Assembly: GCA_016713365.1 (NCBI GenBank)
Contig: JADJPG010000039.1
Coordinates: 1-55,495 of the forward strand
From: Verrucomicrobiota bacterium
Lineage (GTDB): Bacteria; Verrucomicrobiota; Verrucomicrobiia; Limisphaerales; JADJPG01
Length of the DNA stretch: 55,495 nucleotides
Direction: 5' to 3'
Shown here: in pieces, positions 1-8,568 of the stretch
How the letters are laid out: each line of letters starts with the position of its first letter
Numbering within the stretch: the stretch's first letter is position 1
Notes under the pieces: generated by a model
What the model was told of the DNA's origin: nothing
Databases searched by the model: none
Seen by the model: only the letters and a program-made list of their open reading frames with translations
Made by a program: the position numbers and the translations under genes

Positions 1-1131
1 GTTCAGTATCGAGCGATAGAGCCGCTTCAAGTCGTAGCCGCTCGCGATAAACTCCTTCTCCAGGTGGGCGAGCAAGGCGGGGTTGCTCGGCGGGTTGTCA
101 TCGCGGATGTCGTCTGCTTCATGGACGATGCCGCGCTCCATCAGCCAGGCCCAGACCCGGTTCACGGCGCTGCGGCTGAACCACGGATTCTTCGGCGCAA
201 TGAGCCAGTCGGCGAAGACCTCGCGCGGATCCCGATCAGGAGGCAGCGCGATCTTCTTGCCATCCGGAAACGCAGTCTCCTGCCGCGGACGGTTCGCCCG
301 CACGGGAATCGCCGGTTGAGCGACGCTGTTTGAAGCCAGACCAATGGCGGTGACCGCAGCGCGGCCGGGGGCACTGTTGCCAGCCACGGTGCTAAAGCCG
401 AGTGGGTCCCAAAACACATGTTCCTCCTTCCACTCGCTCGTCGGCTTGTAGCCAATCTGCGAAAAGAACACTGCCATGTCAGCGAGGCGATTGGTCGGCC
501 ATAACTCCGCTCTCGCGCCCATGAAGGTGAGCGCCACCGCGCCCGCGATGCCGTCCGGCGTGCGGTTTTGAACAGCGCGATGGAAGTTCACCGGGCCGAC
601 GCGAAAGTTGCTCCCGCTGGCGGTGAGCATCTCGCGCACGAACTGGTCATACGGCTTGTTCGCCGCGATGGAGGCGCGGACCCAGCGATGATACGCCTGC
701 GCCGCGTTGGGCCAGAGATTGACGGGGAACTCCGCCTTGATCCGCAGCACATCGCCCCACTTCATCGCCCAATAATCGGCGAACTCATCGCGCTCCAGCA
801 GACGGTCGATCAGCAGGCGACGCTTGTTCTTCGTGTCAGGGTCTTGAATGAAGTCCCGCGCTTCCTTCGCTGTGGGCAGCGTGCCGATCACGTCCAGATA
901 TGCGCGCCGCACAAACACCGCGTCGGAGCAAAGCACCGGATCAATCTTCAATCGCGCCAGCTCCGCGAAGACCAGTTTGTCGATCTGGTCCTCTGCGGTC
1001 GGTGCCGCGTAACATTCAAAAACGTTTGTCGTCGTCTCCGGCATGGCTGCCCCAGCCACGAGTGCCTGACAAACCATCGACACGACGATCAGCCGGCGAC
1101 TGGCGTGGATGAAAGCCCGGCCCAACTTCAT
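1..1131 (-). CDS. DUF1549/DUF1553 (PSD1-type) protein, 3' end beyond window
   Basis: The reverse strand is open for 377 codons from ATG at 1131 to the window edge, so the C-terminus is missing. The N-terminus has a short basic stretch and a hydrophobic segment that look like a signal peptide. Residues around 35-60 carry the DUF1549 hallmark (DQIDKLVFAELARL, then RRAYLDVIGTLPT). The last part shows the DUF1553 hallmark NRVWAWLMERGIV followed by DDNPPSNPALL. This pair is typical of exported Planctomycete/Verrucomicrobia proteins that often carry a c-type haem domain; the visible part has no CXXCH. The ATG overlaps the stop of the upstream chorismatase-like gene (ATGA at 1128-1131), so translation is probably coupled. 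The molecular function of the family is not established; a role in polysaccharide-linked periplasmic redox chemistry is inference. Confidence 0.85.
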   Translation of the reverse strand, partial: MKLGRAFIHASRRLIVVSMVCQALVAGAAMPETTTNVFECYAAPTAEDQIDKLVFAELARLKIDPVLCSDAVFVRRAYLDVIGTLPTAKEARDFIQDPDTKNKRRLLIDRLLERDEFADYWAMKWGDVLRIKAEFPVNLWPNAAQAYHRWVRASIAANKPYDQFVREMLTASGSNFRVGPVNFHRAVQNRTPDGIAGAVALTFMGARAELWPTNRLADMAVFFSQIGYKPTSEWKEEHVFWDPLGFSTVAGNSAPGRAAVTAIGLASNSVAQPAIPVRANRPRQETAFPDGKKIALPPDRDPREVFADWLIAPKNPWFSRSAVNRVWAWLMERGIVHEADDIRDDNPPSNPALLAHLEKEFIASGYDLKRLYRSILN

Positions 1132-2549
1132 GACTGGCCCTTTCGCTCAGTTTCGTTGACGACATGCCCGTTGACTTGCGCCTTCGTCTCGGTGGCCAAG
1201 TACGGCGAGAAGGCCACCGCTTCGATCTCCACCAGCAGGTCGGGCCGGCAGACATCCGCGTGCAGATAGATGGCCGGCACGCGCGGCAACAGGCGCTCAA
1301 CCACTTCACGGCACTGCTCGTAATCCTCCTGGTGCTTCACGTACACGCGCAGCTTCGCGATGTCCTTTAACGTCGCGCCCGCGCCCGGCAGTCCGTGGCG
1401 GGCGAAATTCTCCGGCGCGATGAGCCGCGCGATGTTGTCGATGGTCTGCTCGGTCTGGCGTTCGATGTCGCCGGGATGAACGGTCTTCGCGTTGACGATG
1501 CTCGCCGTGCCGGACACGAGCGTGGTGACGAAGTGCCCTTGAACCACCGCCATCGCGCGCGAGAACTTGGGCGATTGCGGTGAATACACCGCCTGATAGT
1601 CGTACGCCGATGTCTGCTGTGGATTCTCCAGCGGCAGCAGGAAGACATCCGGTCGCTGCGAATCCAGCGCCATGCAGCTCATGGTGATGCCGTCGCCCTG
1701 CGTGCCGATGCCGGTGCTCGCTGGATAAATCGTTTCCGGCGCGCACGGCGCGCGGTTCTTTGCGCACAGGCGGCAGTCGTGGAAAAACTCCGTTCGCGCA
1801 CGGTTCAATTCCTGGTAACGCTGCCGTCCATCCGGCCCGTCGGTGATCTGGTTGATGTAAATCCAGGTGCGCACCACCTGGTCGAAGCCGATGCCCGCAA
1901 CCGCGAGTTGTTGATTCATCTGCTCGAAGGCGGACAACGCTTCTCCGAAGGCGCCGTCCTTCGTCGCGTCACCGCGAATGCCGCCGCAGTGAACCCATCG
2001 AATCCCCTCCGACTCGACGGCGAGCAGGTGCGGCCCGAACCGTTTCACCGTCACACCCGGCCCGCCGAGCGCCCACAATTCAATTCCCAGCGCCGCACCG
2101 CAGCACGGTGGCTGCACGACGAACGTGGTCACTGGCATGGCTTCGCCGAAACAGGCCCGCACGATTTTGCGACACGCCGCCTCGTCCGCACCGTCGCGCA
2201 GGAAGACCATCATCGTGGTCGGAGTGAGTTCCGTCGCCTGCCGGCTGACGATACATTTGACCTGGGCGAACAACTCCTGGGCTTGCTCCCAGAAACTTCC
2301 CCGGCTGCCCGGCACCGCCATGATCGCGAGACGCGCGAGGCTGCCGAGTTCAAGAACCGCATGACGCTCCGGTCCCAGTTTCAATTCGCACGGCAGGCCG
2401 CACGGCGCAGGATGCTGGCATGGTGTCGGGAGGGTGAGCCGGCAATGATGCGCCGGGGACTGGTTCGCAACGGAAGCGCGGCTCGCGGCCGATGGTGTCG
2501 ATTCGTGCGCCGCCAACAACGAAGTCTTGGTGGGCTTCAATGTGGTCAT
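1128..2549 (-). CDS. Chorismatase-like protein (FkbO/Hyg5/XanB2 type, RidA-related fold)
   Basis: A 473-residue protein with two RidA-like halves. The C-terminal part, about residues 270-450, resembles chorismatases: YPASTGIGTQGDG, then LLPLENPQQTSAYDY, then LVSGTASIVNA and HPGDIERQTEQT, ending with a RidA-type strand pattern (RPDLLVEIEAVAF). Known members hydrolyse chorismate to pyruvate plus a hydroxybenzoate or dihydroxybenzoate. The first 60 residues are low-complexity, Ala/Ser/Pro-rich and look dispensable, so a later start is possible. Its stop overlaps the start of the DUF1549/DUF1553 gene. It is divergent from the HzsA-related gene; the shared 101-bp gap holds an FNR-like palindrome. 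An Rid-type imine hydrolase is the alternative, but the GTASIV...GD block favours the chorismatase subfamily. Confidence 0.72.
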   Translation of the reverse strand: MTTLKPTKTSLLAAHESTPSAASRASVANQSPAHHCRLTLPTPCQHPAPCGLPCELKLGPERHAVLELGSLARLAIMAVPGSRGSFWEQAQELFAQVKCIVSRQATELTPTTMMVFLRDGADEAACRKIVRACFGEAMPVTTFVVQPPCCGAALGIELWALGGPGVTVKRFGPHLLAVESEGIRWVHCGGIRGDATKDGAFGEALSAFEQMNQQLAVAGIGFDQVVRTWIYINQITDGPDGRQRYQELNRARTEFFHDCRLCAKNRAPCAPETIYPASTGIGTQGDGITMSCMALDSQRPDVFLLPLENPQQTSAYDYQAVYSPQSPKFSRAMAVVQGHFVTTLVSGTASIVNAKTVHPGDIERQTEQTIDNIARLIAPENFARHGLPGAGATLKDIAKLRVYVKHQEDYEQCREVVERLLPRVPAIYLHADVCRPDLLVEIEAVAFSPYLATETKAQVNGHVVNETERKGQS

Positions 2550-2583
2550 TGGGAAGTCGGACGGGGCCCGTTGCTCGATAATC

Positions 2584-2597
2584 TTGATTTAAGTCAA
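2584..2597. promoter_or_regulatory. FNR/DNR-like palindrome (site A)
   Basis: TTGATTTAAGTCAA, extended to 16 bp by a flanking C and G. It lies in the divergent gap, 54 bp before the HzsA-related start and 35 bp from the chorismatase-like start. No convincing -10 hexamer sits at the -41.5 spacing on either side, so its direction is undecided. Seven more sites of the same form occur in the window. Confidence 0.65.
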
Positions 2598-2650
2598 GAA
2601 AGCGCCAACTCGCCATGCGTCGCACCATGCAGCCTTTGATCTGAAAACTT

Positions 2651-5221
2651 ATGCAAACGACATCTCGTTGGCTGATTTTTTGGGAGCCGCTGTTCAGCGC
2701 GCTACTCGCCCTTCTCCTCGCGCTGCTGATGCTGGCCATGAACGCCCGTGGCGCGCCCTCACCAGCCAAAACGCCGACTGAAACCGGCGGCTTGCTCGAG
2801 AAATTCCTCGACGGCCCGATACGCGGCGTGGAGTCGGTGGTCTTTGCGGCGCGCGCGCTCAATCCGACCGACGGTCATTGGTATGCGAACTTCGGCTACT
2901 ACTCGCACGACCCCGAACGCAAAGCCTACGCCGAGGGCACGAAGCTCTACCGCCTGAACCTTCGCACGCGCGAACTGACGACGCTCCTCGCGGACAAGAC
3001 CGGCGGCGTGCGCGACCCGCAGGTGAGCTACGACGGGAAGAAGGTTCTGTTCAGCTACCGTCCGGGAGGGACGGAGCAGTATCACTTGTATGAACTCGAT
3101 CTGAGCGACGCCGGCTCAAATTCGAAATTGAAGCAGCTCACCTCCGGCCCTTACGACGACATCGAAGCCGCCTACCTGCCCGACGGCGGCATCGTCTTCG
3201 TCAGCAGCCGGTGCAAGCGCTGGGTGAATTGCTGGCTCACGCAGGTCGCCGTGCTTCATCGCTGCGACGCCGACGGCTCGGACATCCGCGCGCTCTCCAG
3301 CAACAACGAGCACGACAACACGCCGTGGCCGCTGCCCGACGGACGCATCCTCTACACACGCTGGGAATACGTGGACCGCAGCCAGGTTCACTTCCATCAC
3401 CTCTGGGCCATGAATCCGGACGGCACCTCGCAGATGACGTGGTTCGGCAACCTTCATCCCGGCATCACCATGATCGACGCCCGGCCCATCGCCGGCACGG
3501 ACAAGATTGTCGCCAGCTTCAGCCCCGGTCACGGCCAGCGCGAACACGACGGCGTGATCACCGTCGTGGACCCGAAAGGCGGCCCCGATGCGAAGGAATT
3601 TGCGAAGACCATCAGCAAGGGAGCGCACTTCCGCGACCCGTGGGCTTTCAGCGAAGATTGCTTCCTTGCAGCCAGCCGGGGCGCGCTCGTCATCATGGAT
3701 GGAAACGGCCGAACCGAGGAACTCGTCAAGCTGCCCGCTGAAGATCTCGCCGCCAAACTCGAATGTCACGAACCGCGCCCCATCGCGTCGCGTCCGCGCG
3801 AGCCAGTCATCCAGCCGCGCGTTAAACCCGAGGAAACCACCGGCCGCATGTTGCTCGCCGACGTGAATCACGGCCGCAACATGACCGGCTTGAAGGATGG
3901 CGACATCAAGAAGCTGCTCGTCCTCGAAACACTGCCCATGCCCGTCCACTACACCGGCGGTATGGAACCGATCAGCTACGGCGGCACGTTCACGCTGGAG
4001 CGCATCCTTGGCACCGTGCCCGTCGAGAAGGATGGCTCGGCCTACTTCGAGGTGCCCGCGATGCGCAGCGTCTTCTTCGTCGCGCTCGACGAGAACGACA
4101 TGGCCGTGAAACGGATGCAGAGCTTCACCAGCGTGCAGCCCGGCGAAACCATGAGTTGCGTCGGCTGCCACGAGCATCGTTCGCAAACGCCTCGTTCCGA
4201 ATTTCACTCCACGCTCGCCGTCCGCAAAGCCGCTGCGAAGATTCAGCCGGTTCATGATGCGCCCGACGTGTTCGATTTCCCCCGCGACGTGCAGCCCGTG
4301 CTCAACACGCTTTGCAATGATTGCCACGGCTACGAAAAGACCGCGCGCGGCGGCCCCCGTGCCGGACGCCTGCTGCTCACCGGCGACCGCGGCCCGATCT
4401 ACAGCCACAGCTACTACATGCTCACCATCGCGCGGCTTTTCGCCGACGGACGCAACCAGCCCAGGAGCAACTACGATCCGCGCACGCTCGGCAGCAGCGC
4501 GAGCAAGCTGCTCACGATGCTCGACGGATCGCACCACGGCGTTCAGGCCACGGCCCAGCAGAAGAAGCTTCTCCGCCTCTGGATCGAGACCGGCGCCGCC
4601 TATCCCGGCACCTACGCCGCGCTCGGCTGCGGCATGATCGGCAACTACGCCGAGAACAACCAGGTGAACACCGGCGCGGACTGGCCCGCCACGAAAGCCG
4701 CCGCGAAAGTGATTCAAGAGCGTTGCTCCAGTTGCCACGACAAGCCCGCGCGACTCCTCCCGCACAACCTCGCTGACGAACGCGGCGTGAGCTTCTGGCA
4801 GCCGAGCCTCGATGATCCCCGCCTGCTCACCAGCCGTCACATCGTTTTCAATCTCTCACGCCCGGAGAAATCCCTGATGCTGCTCGCCCCGCTGGCGGGG
4901 GAAGCCGGCGGCTGGGATCTCTGCAAGAAGTCGGGCACCGCAGTCTTCGCCTCCACCACGGACCCCGGCTACCAGGCCATCCGCGCCATGATTGTTGCCG
5001 GCCAGGAATTCCTCGACCACAACAAGCGCTTCGACATGACCGGCTTTGTCCCGCGCACCGACTGGTTCCGCGAGATGAAGCGCTACGGCATGGTGCCTCA
5101 GTGCGTGAAGCCCGAAGAGGTCACGGACGTTTATGCCATCGAACAGGATTACTGGCGCTCGCTCTGGCCCCAACCCGAGACCGCCGCCACCGCGAAGGCA
5201 AAGCAGAGCGTCACGCAATAA
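2651..5221 (+). CDS. HzsA-related protein with three c-type haem motifs
   Basis: An 856-residue exported protein. After a basic N-terminus and a Leu/Ala-rich segment (about residues 12-34, signal or anchor), residues 60-430 form TolB/WD40-like beta-propeller strands (e.g. DPQVSYDGKKVLFSY). A domain found in HzsA-related proteins follows (VHYTGGMEPISYGGTFTLER). Three haem c motifs are visible: CVGCH at residue 503, CNDCH at 555 and CSSCH at 692. True hydrazine synthase alpha subunits belong to anammox planctomycetes; relatives like this one are widespread in PVC bacteria with unknown substrates, so hydrazine synthesis is not claimed. No HzsB/C partners are seen. It heads a plus-strand run with the DUF1080, PQQ and Gfo genes. 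An FNR-like palindrome lies 54 bp upstream. Confidence 0.82.
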   Translation: MQTTSRWLIFWEPLFSALLALLLALLMLAMNARGAPSPAKTPTETGGLLEKFLDGPIRGVESVVFAARALNPTDGHWYANFGYYSHDPERKAYAEGTKLYRLNLRTRELTTLLADKTGGVRDPQVSYDGKKVLFSYRPGGTEQYHLYELDLSDAGSNSKLKQLTSGPYDDIEAAYLPDGGIVFVSSRCKRWVNCWLTQVAVLHRCDADGSDIRALSSNNEHDNTPWPLPDGRILYTRWEYVDRSQVHFHHLWAMNPDGTSQMTWFGNLHPGITMIDARPIAGTDKIVASFSPGHGQREHDGVITVVDPKGGPDAKEFAKTISKGAHFRDPWAFSEDCFLAASRGALVIMDGNGRTEELVKLPAEDLAAKLECHEPRPIASRPREPVIQPRVKPEETTGRMLLADVNHGRNMTGLKDGDIKKLLVLETLPMPVHYTGGMEPISYGGTFTLERILGTVPVEKDGSAYFEVPAMRSVFFVALDENDMAVKRMQSFTSVQPGETMSCVGCHEHRSQTPRSEFHSTLAVRKAAAKIQPVHDAPDVFDFPRDVQPVLNTLCNDCHGYEKTARGGPRAGRLLLTGDRGPIYSHSYYMLTIARLFADGRNQPRSNYDPRTLGSSASKLLTMLDGSHHGVQATAQQKKLLRLWIETGAAYPGTYAALGCGMIGNYAENNQVNTGADWPATKAAAKVIQERCSSCHDKPARLLPHNLADERGVSFWQPSLDDPRLLTSRHIVFNLSRPEKSLMLLAPLAGEAGGWDLCKKSGTAVFASTTDPGYQAIRAMIVAGQEFLDHNKRFDMTGFVPRTDWFREMKRYGMVPQCVKPEEVTDVYAIEQDYWRSLWPQPETAATAKAKQSVTQ

Positions 5222-5242
5222 CAGCAGGACCAGCTTTCAATC

Positions 5243-8200
5243 ATGAAAATCTTTCTTTGTGGCCTCCTGACCGCGGGGCTTGCGGGGTCAATGCTCGCGG
5301 CGGACGGATTCACCTCGCTCTTCAACGGCCGCGACCTCACGGGCTGGGACGGCAAGCCGGGCTGGTGGCGCGTCGAGGATGACACCATCACGGCCGAGAG
5401 TACTGCGGAGAAACCCTGCACGAAGCACAATTACCTCATCTGGCGTGGCGGCGAGCCGGCGGACTTCGAGCTGCGTTTCGAGTATCGCATCACCGGCGGC
5501 AATTCGGGCGTGCAGTTTCGCAGCCGCGAGATTCCCGACTGGGACATGCGTGGCTATCAGGCGGACATCGAGGACGGGGCGCAGTGGACAGGCGCGCTCT
5601 TCGAGCATGAGCGCGGCGGCATCGCGCTGCGCGGGGAGAAGGCTGTCATCGCGGCGGACGGCGCGCGGCAGGTCACGCGGTTCGCCGACGCGGCGGCGTT
5701 GCAAAAGAGTTTTCACTCGAACGATTGGAATGATTACCGCGTCGTCGCGCGCGGGCCGGAGATTCAGCTGTTCATCAACGGGGTGAAGACGGCGCATGCG
5801 GTGGATCGGCAATCGGGCAAAGCGGCAGCGCGGGGACTCATCGGGTTGCAGATGCATCCGGGGCCGCCGATGAAGGTTCAGTTTCGCAACGTGCGCCTGA
5901 AGGAATTCGCCCCGGCGGCAGCGGCCACTCCTGCTGAGAGATTGACTGTTCCGCCCGGCTTCAAGGTGGAGTTGCTCTACTCCCCGGCGAAGGAGAATGA
6001 AGGTTCGTGGGTCAGCCTGTGCGCGGACGCGAAGGGCCGGTTCATCGTCAGCGGGCAATACGATGAAGGATTGTTCCGCATCACGCCGCCGCCGCTCGGA
6101 GGCGATCCGGCTGCCACGAAGGTGGAGAAGATTCCGGTCGAACTCAGCAGCGCACAGGGATTGTGCTGGGCGTTTGACAGCCTCTACGCGCTGGTGACGA
6201 AGAACGCAAAAACGCCCAGTGGCCTGTATCGCGTGCGGGACACCGACGGCGATGACGTGCTCGACAAAGTGGAACTGCTCCGCGCGCTCGAAGGCGGCGG
6301 CGACCACGGCTGGCATGCGGTGATTCCCGGGCCGGACGGGAAGTCGCTCTACGCCGTCGCCGGCAATAACACCACGTCGCCCGCGCTCGCCGCGTCGCGC
6401 GTGCCGCCGCACTGGAGCGAGGATCATCTGCTGCCGCGCCTGCCGGACGCGGGCGGACACATGGTGGGCGTGCTCGCGCCGGGCGGGGTGATTTATCGCG
6501 TCAGCCCGGACGGACGCGACTGGGAGATGATGGCGCATGGTTTCCGCAACACCTACGACGCGGCGTTCAATGCCGCCGGCGAACTCTTCACCTATGACGC
6601 CGACATGGAATGGGATCTGGGCACGCCGTGGTATCGGCCCACGCGCATCTGTCACGTCACGAGCGGCGCGGAATTCGGCTGGCGCAACGGCGCCGGCAAA
6701 TGGCCGGTCCACACGCCCGACAGCCTGCCGGCCGCGCTCGACATCGGGCCCGGATCGCCGACGGGCATCACGTTCGGCCACGGGACGAAGTTTCCCGCGC
6801 GGTATCGCGACGCGCTGTTCGCGGCGGACTGGACCTTCGGCCGCATCTACGCCGTGCATCTGCGGCCCGACGGCGCGTCCTATCGCGGCGAGAGCGAAGT
6901 CTTCGTGTCCGGCGTGCCGCTGCCGGTCGTCGATGTCGTCGTGCATCCGGCGGATGGCGCGCTCTACTTCATCACCGGCGGCTGGCGGATTCAGACCGGG
7001 CTTTATCGCGTGACGTGGACCGGTTCGGATCGCGACGAAGTTGCTCCCGGCCCGCCCTGCGGCACGGACCCGTACGCACTGCGGCGGCAACTGGAATCCT
7101 TCCACGGACGGCGTGACCCGGCGGCGGTTGAAATCGCGTGGCCGCATCTGGGCAGTGAAGATCGTTTTCTAAATTTCGCCGCCCGCGTCGCGCTGGAATG
7201 GCAGGACCCGGCGACGTGGCGCGAACGGGCGCTGGCGGAGACCAATGCCGCCACCGCGCTCAATGCCCTGACGGCGTTGCTCCGGGTCAGCGCGAGGGAT
7301 GAGTTCCATCGCAAGCCCACCGACGCGGTGCCGGACTCCAGCTTGCAAGCCCGCGTGCTGGCAGCGCTGGAAAGGTTCGATTGGTCCGCGCTTTCACGCG
7401 AGGAGCGCCTCGGGCTGCTTCGCAACTTCACCCTCTGCTTCACGCGGTTCGGCCCGCCCGGCGAAGCCACGCGCACCCGGCTATTGGCGCGGGTTGAGCG
7501 GTGGTTCCCGGCGACTGACCGCGCACTGAACAGCGAGCTGTGTCAGTTGCTCGTTTACCTCCAATCGCCGCGCGTGGGGGCGGCGGCGATCGGGCTCCTC
7601 CGCGGCGCACCCACGCAGGAGGAGCAGCTCGATTACATCAAGTCACTGCGCATGCTCCGCGCCGGATGGACGCCCGAACTGCGCCGGGATTACTTCGCGT
7701 GGTTCAACCGCGCGGCGGGCTATCGTGGCGGCGCGAGCTTCGCCGGCTTTCTCAAGACGATTAAGGCCGACGCCCTCGCGACGCTGACCGAACCGGAACG
7801 ATTGGCACTAAAGGACGTGTTTGATGCTCCGCCACCGACCTCGCCGATGGCCGCCTTCAGCGCCGTGCTCGCCGGTCGCACGAACACCACCGAATGGACG
7901 ATGGCCACACTGTCGCCCGCGTTGGAGCGGGGCTTGCGAGGGCGCGATCTGGAGCGGGGCCGCCGGATGTTCGGCGCGACGGGTTGTTTCCAATGTCATC
8001 GCTTCGCCGGGGAAGGCGGCGCAGTCGGACCGGACCTCACGCAAGTCGCCGGGCGCTTCAGTCCGCGCGATTTGCTCGAAGCCATCCTCGAGCCGAGCAA
8101 GACCGTGAGCGACCTTTACGGTAATGTCGTCATCACCCGCCGCGACGGAGAGAGCCTCACCGGCCGGATTGTTTATCATCTGCAAGACGACTCGGTGATG

Positions 8201-8398
8201 GTCGGCTCCGACATGTTCAATCCCGCCCAGACGGTGAAGGTGGATCGGAAGGACATTCTCTCCATCGAACCCTCGAAGACATCGCCGATGCCGGACGGAT
8301 TGCTGTCGTCGCTCACGCAGGAGGAAGTGCTCGACCTGCTGGCGTATCTCGTGTCAGGCGGGCGGATCGAGACAGGTGCCCGCGCGGCGGCAAAGTGA
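5243..8398 (+). CDS. DUF1080 / PVC-type propeller / cytochrome c fusion protein
   Basis: A 1051-residue exported protein with a clean signal peptide (residues 1-20). Residues about 22-215 are a DUF1080 domain (FTSLFNGRDLTGWDGK; GNSGVQFRSREI), a lectin-like fold also described as 3-keto-disaccharide hydrolase. Residues about 230-620 are a sorbosone-dehydrogenase-like propeller of the PVC membrane-bound dehydrogenase type (LTVPPGFKVELLYSP; TYDADMEWDLGTPWYRPTR). A helical stretch follows. Residues about 900-1045 are the PVC haem-binding domain with CFQCH at residue 915 and the downstream GPDLTQVAGRFSPRDLLEAILEPS block. Each module is common in Verrucomicrobia and Planctomycetes. The combination suggests periplasmic oxidation of a carbohydrate with electrons passed to the haem; that is inference. 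It begins 21 bp after the HzsA-related gene. Confidence 0.88.
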   Translation: MKIFLCGLLTAGLAGSMLAADGFTSLFNGRDLTGWDGKPGWWRVEDDTITAESTAEKPCTKHNYLIWRGGEPADFELRFEYRITGGNSGVQFRSREIPDWDMRGYQADIEDGAQWTGALFEHERGGIALRGEKAVIAADGARQVTRFADAAALQKSFHSNDWNDYRVVARGPEIQLFINGVKTAHAVDRQSGKAAARGLIGLQMHPGPPMKVQFRNVRLKEFAPAAAATPAERLTVPPGFKVELLYSPAKENEGSWVSLCADAKGRFIVSGQYDEGLFRITPPPLGGDPAATKVEKIPVELSSAQGLCWAFDSLYALVTKNAKTPSGLYRVRDTDGDDVLDKVELLRALEGGGDHGWHAVIPGPDGKSLYAVAGNNTTSPALAASRVPPHWSEDHLLPRLPDAGGHMVGVLAPGGVIYRVSPDGRDWEMMAHGFRNTYDAAFNAAGELFTYDADMEWDLGTPWYRPTRICHVTSGAEFGWRNGAGKWPVHTPDSLPAALDIGPGSPTGITFGHGTKFPARYRDALFAADWTFGRIYAVHLRPDGASYRGESEVFVSGVPLPVVDVVVHPADGALYFITGGWRIQTGLYRVTWTGSDRDEVAPGPPCGTDPYALRRQLESFHGRRDPAAVEIAWPHLGSEDRFLNFAARVALEWQDPATWRERALAETNAATALNALTALLRVSARDEFHRKPTDAVPDSSLQARVLAALERFDWSALSREERLGLLRNFTLCFTRFGPPGEATRTRLLARVERWFPATDRALNSELCQLLVYLQSPRVGAAAIGLLRGAPTQEEQLDYIKSLRMLRAGWTPELRRDYFAWFNRAAGYRGGASFAGFLKTIKADALATLTEPERLALKDVFDAPPPTSPMAAFSAVLAGRTNTTEWTMATLSPALERGLRGRDLERGRRMFGATGCFQCHRFAGEGGAVGPDLTQVAGRFSPRDLLEAILEPSKTVSDLYGNVVITRRDGESLTGRIVYHLQDDSVMVGSDMFNPAQTVKVDRKDILSIEPSKTSPMPDGLLSSLTQEEVLDLLAYLVSGGRIETGARAAAK

Positions 8399-8426
8399 GC
8401 CAACTGGTTTATGAACGTTGGGCAAA

Positions 8427-8478
8427 CGAATCGGTGTCAGCCGAGCATGAGCGTTTTCATCCGGCTATCACCGATTCG
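8427..8478 (+). other. Strong stem-loop before the PQQ-propeller gene
   Basis: Arms CGAATCGGTG (8427-8436) and CACCGATTCG (8469-8478) are perfect complements. Inside them AGCCG (8439-8443) pairs with CGGCT (8462-8466), across a 2x2 internal loop. It lies between the preceding stop and the likely GTG start at 8569. No U-run follows, so it is more likely a processing or stability element, or a repeat, than a terminator. Confidence 0.6.
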
Positions 8479-8568
8479 TCTGCGGACCTAAAGTCTCCGC
8501 TTATCCGAAACGCGTTTGACCATCCGAGCATCTTGTTACGTCTGCTTTCCGTGACTCCGTGTTTGATT

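Noticed and set aside
3116..4840. 574-codon open frame on the minus strand
   Set aside because: It lies opposite the HzsA-related gene, which carries haem motifs and propeller repeats; the reverse frame shows no domain.
2651..5221. True hydrazine synthase alpha subunit
   Set aside because: No HzsB/HzsC or hydrazine dehydrogenase genes are nearby, and HzsA-related proteins occur in many non-anammox PVC bacteria.
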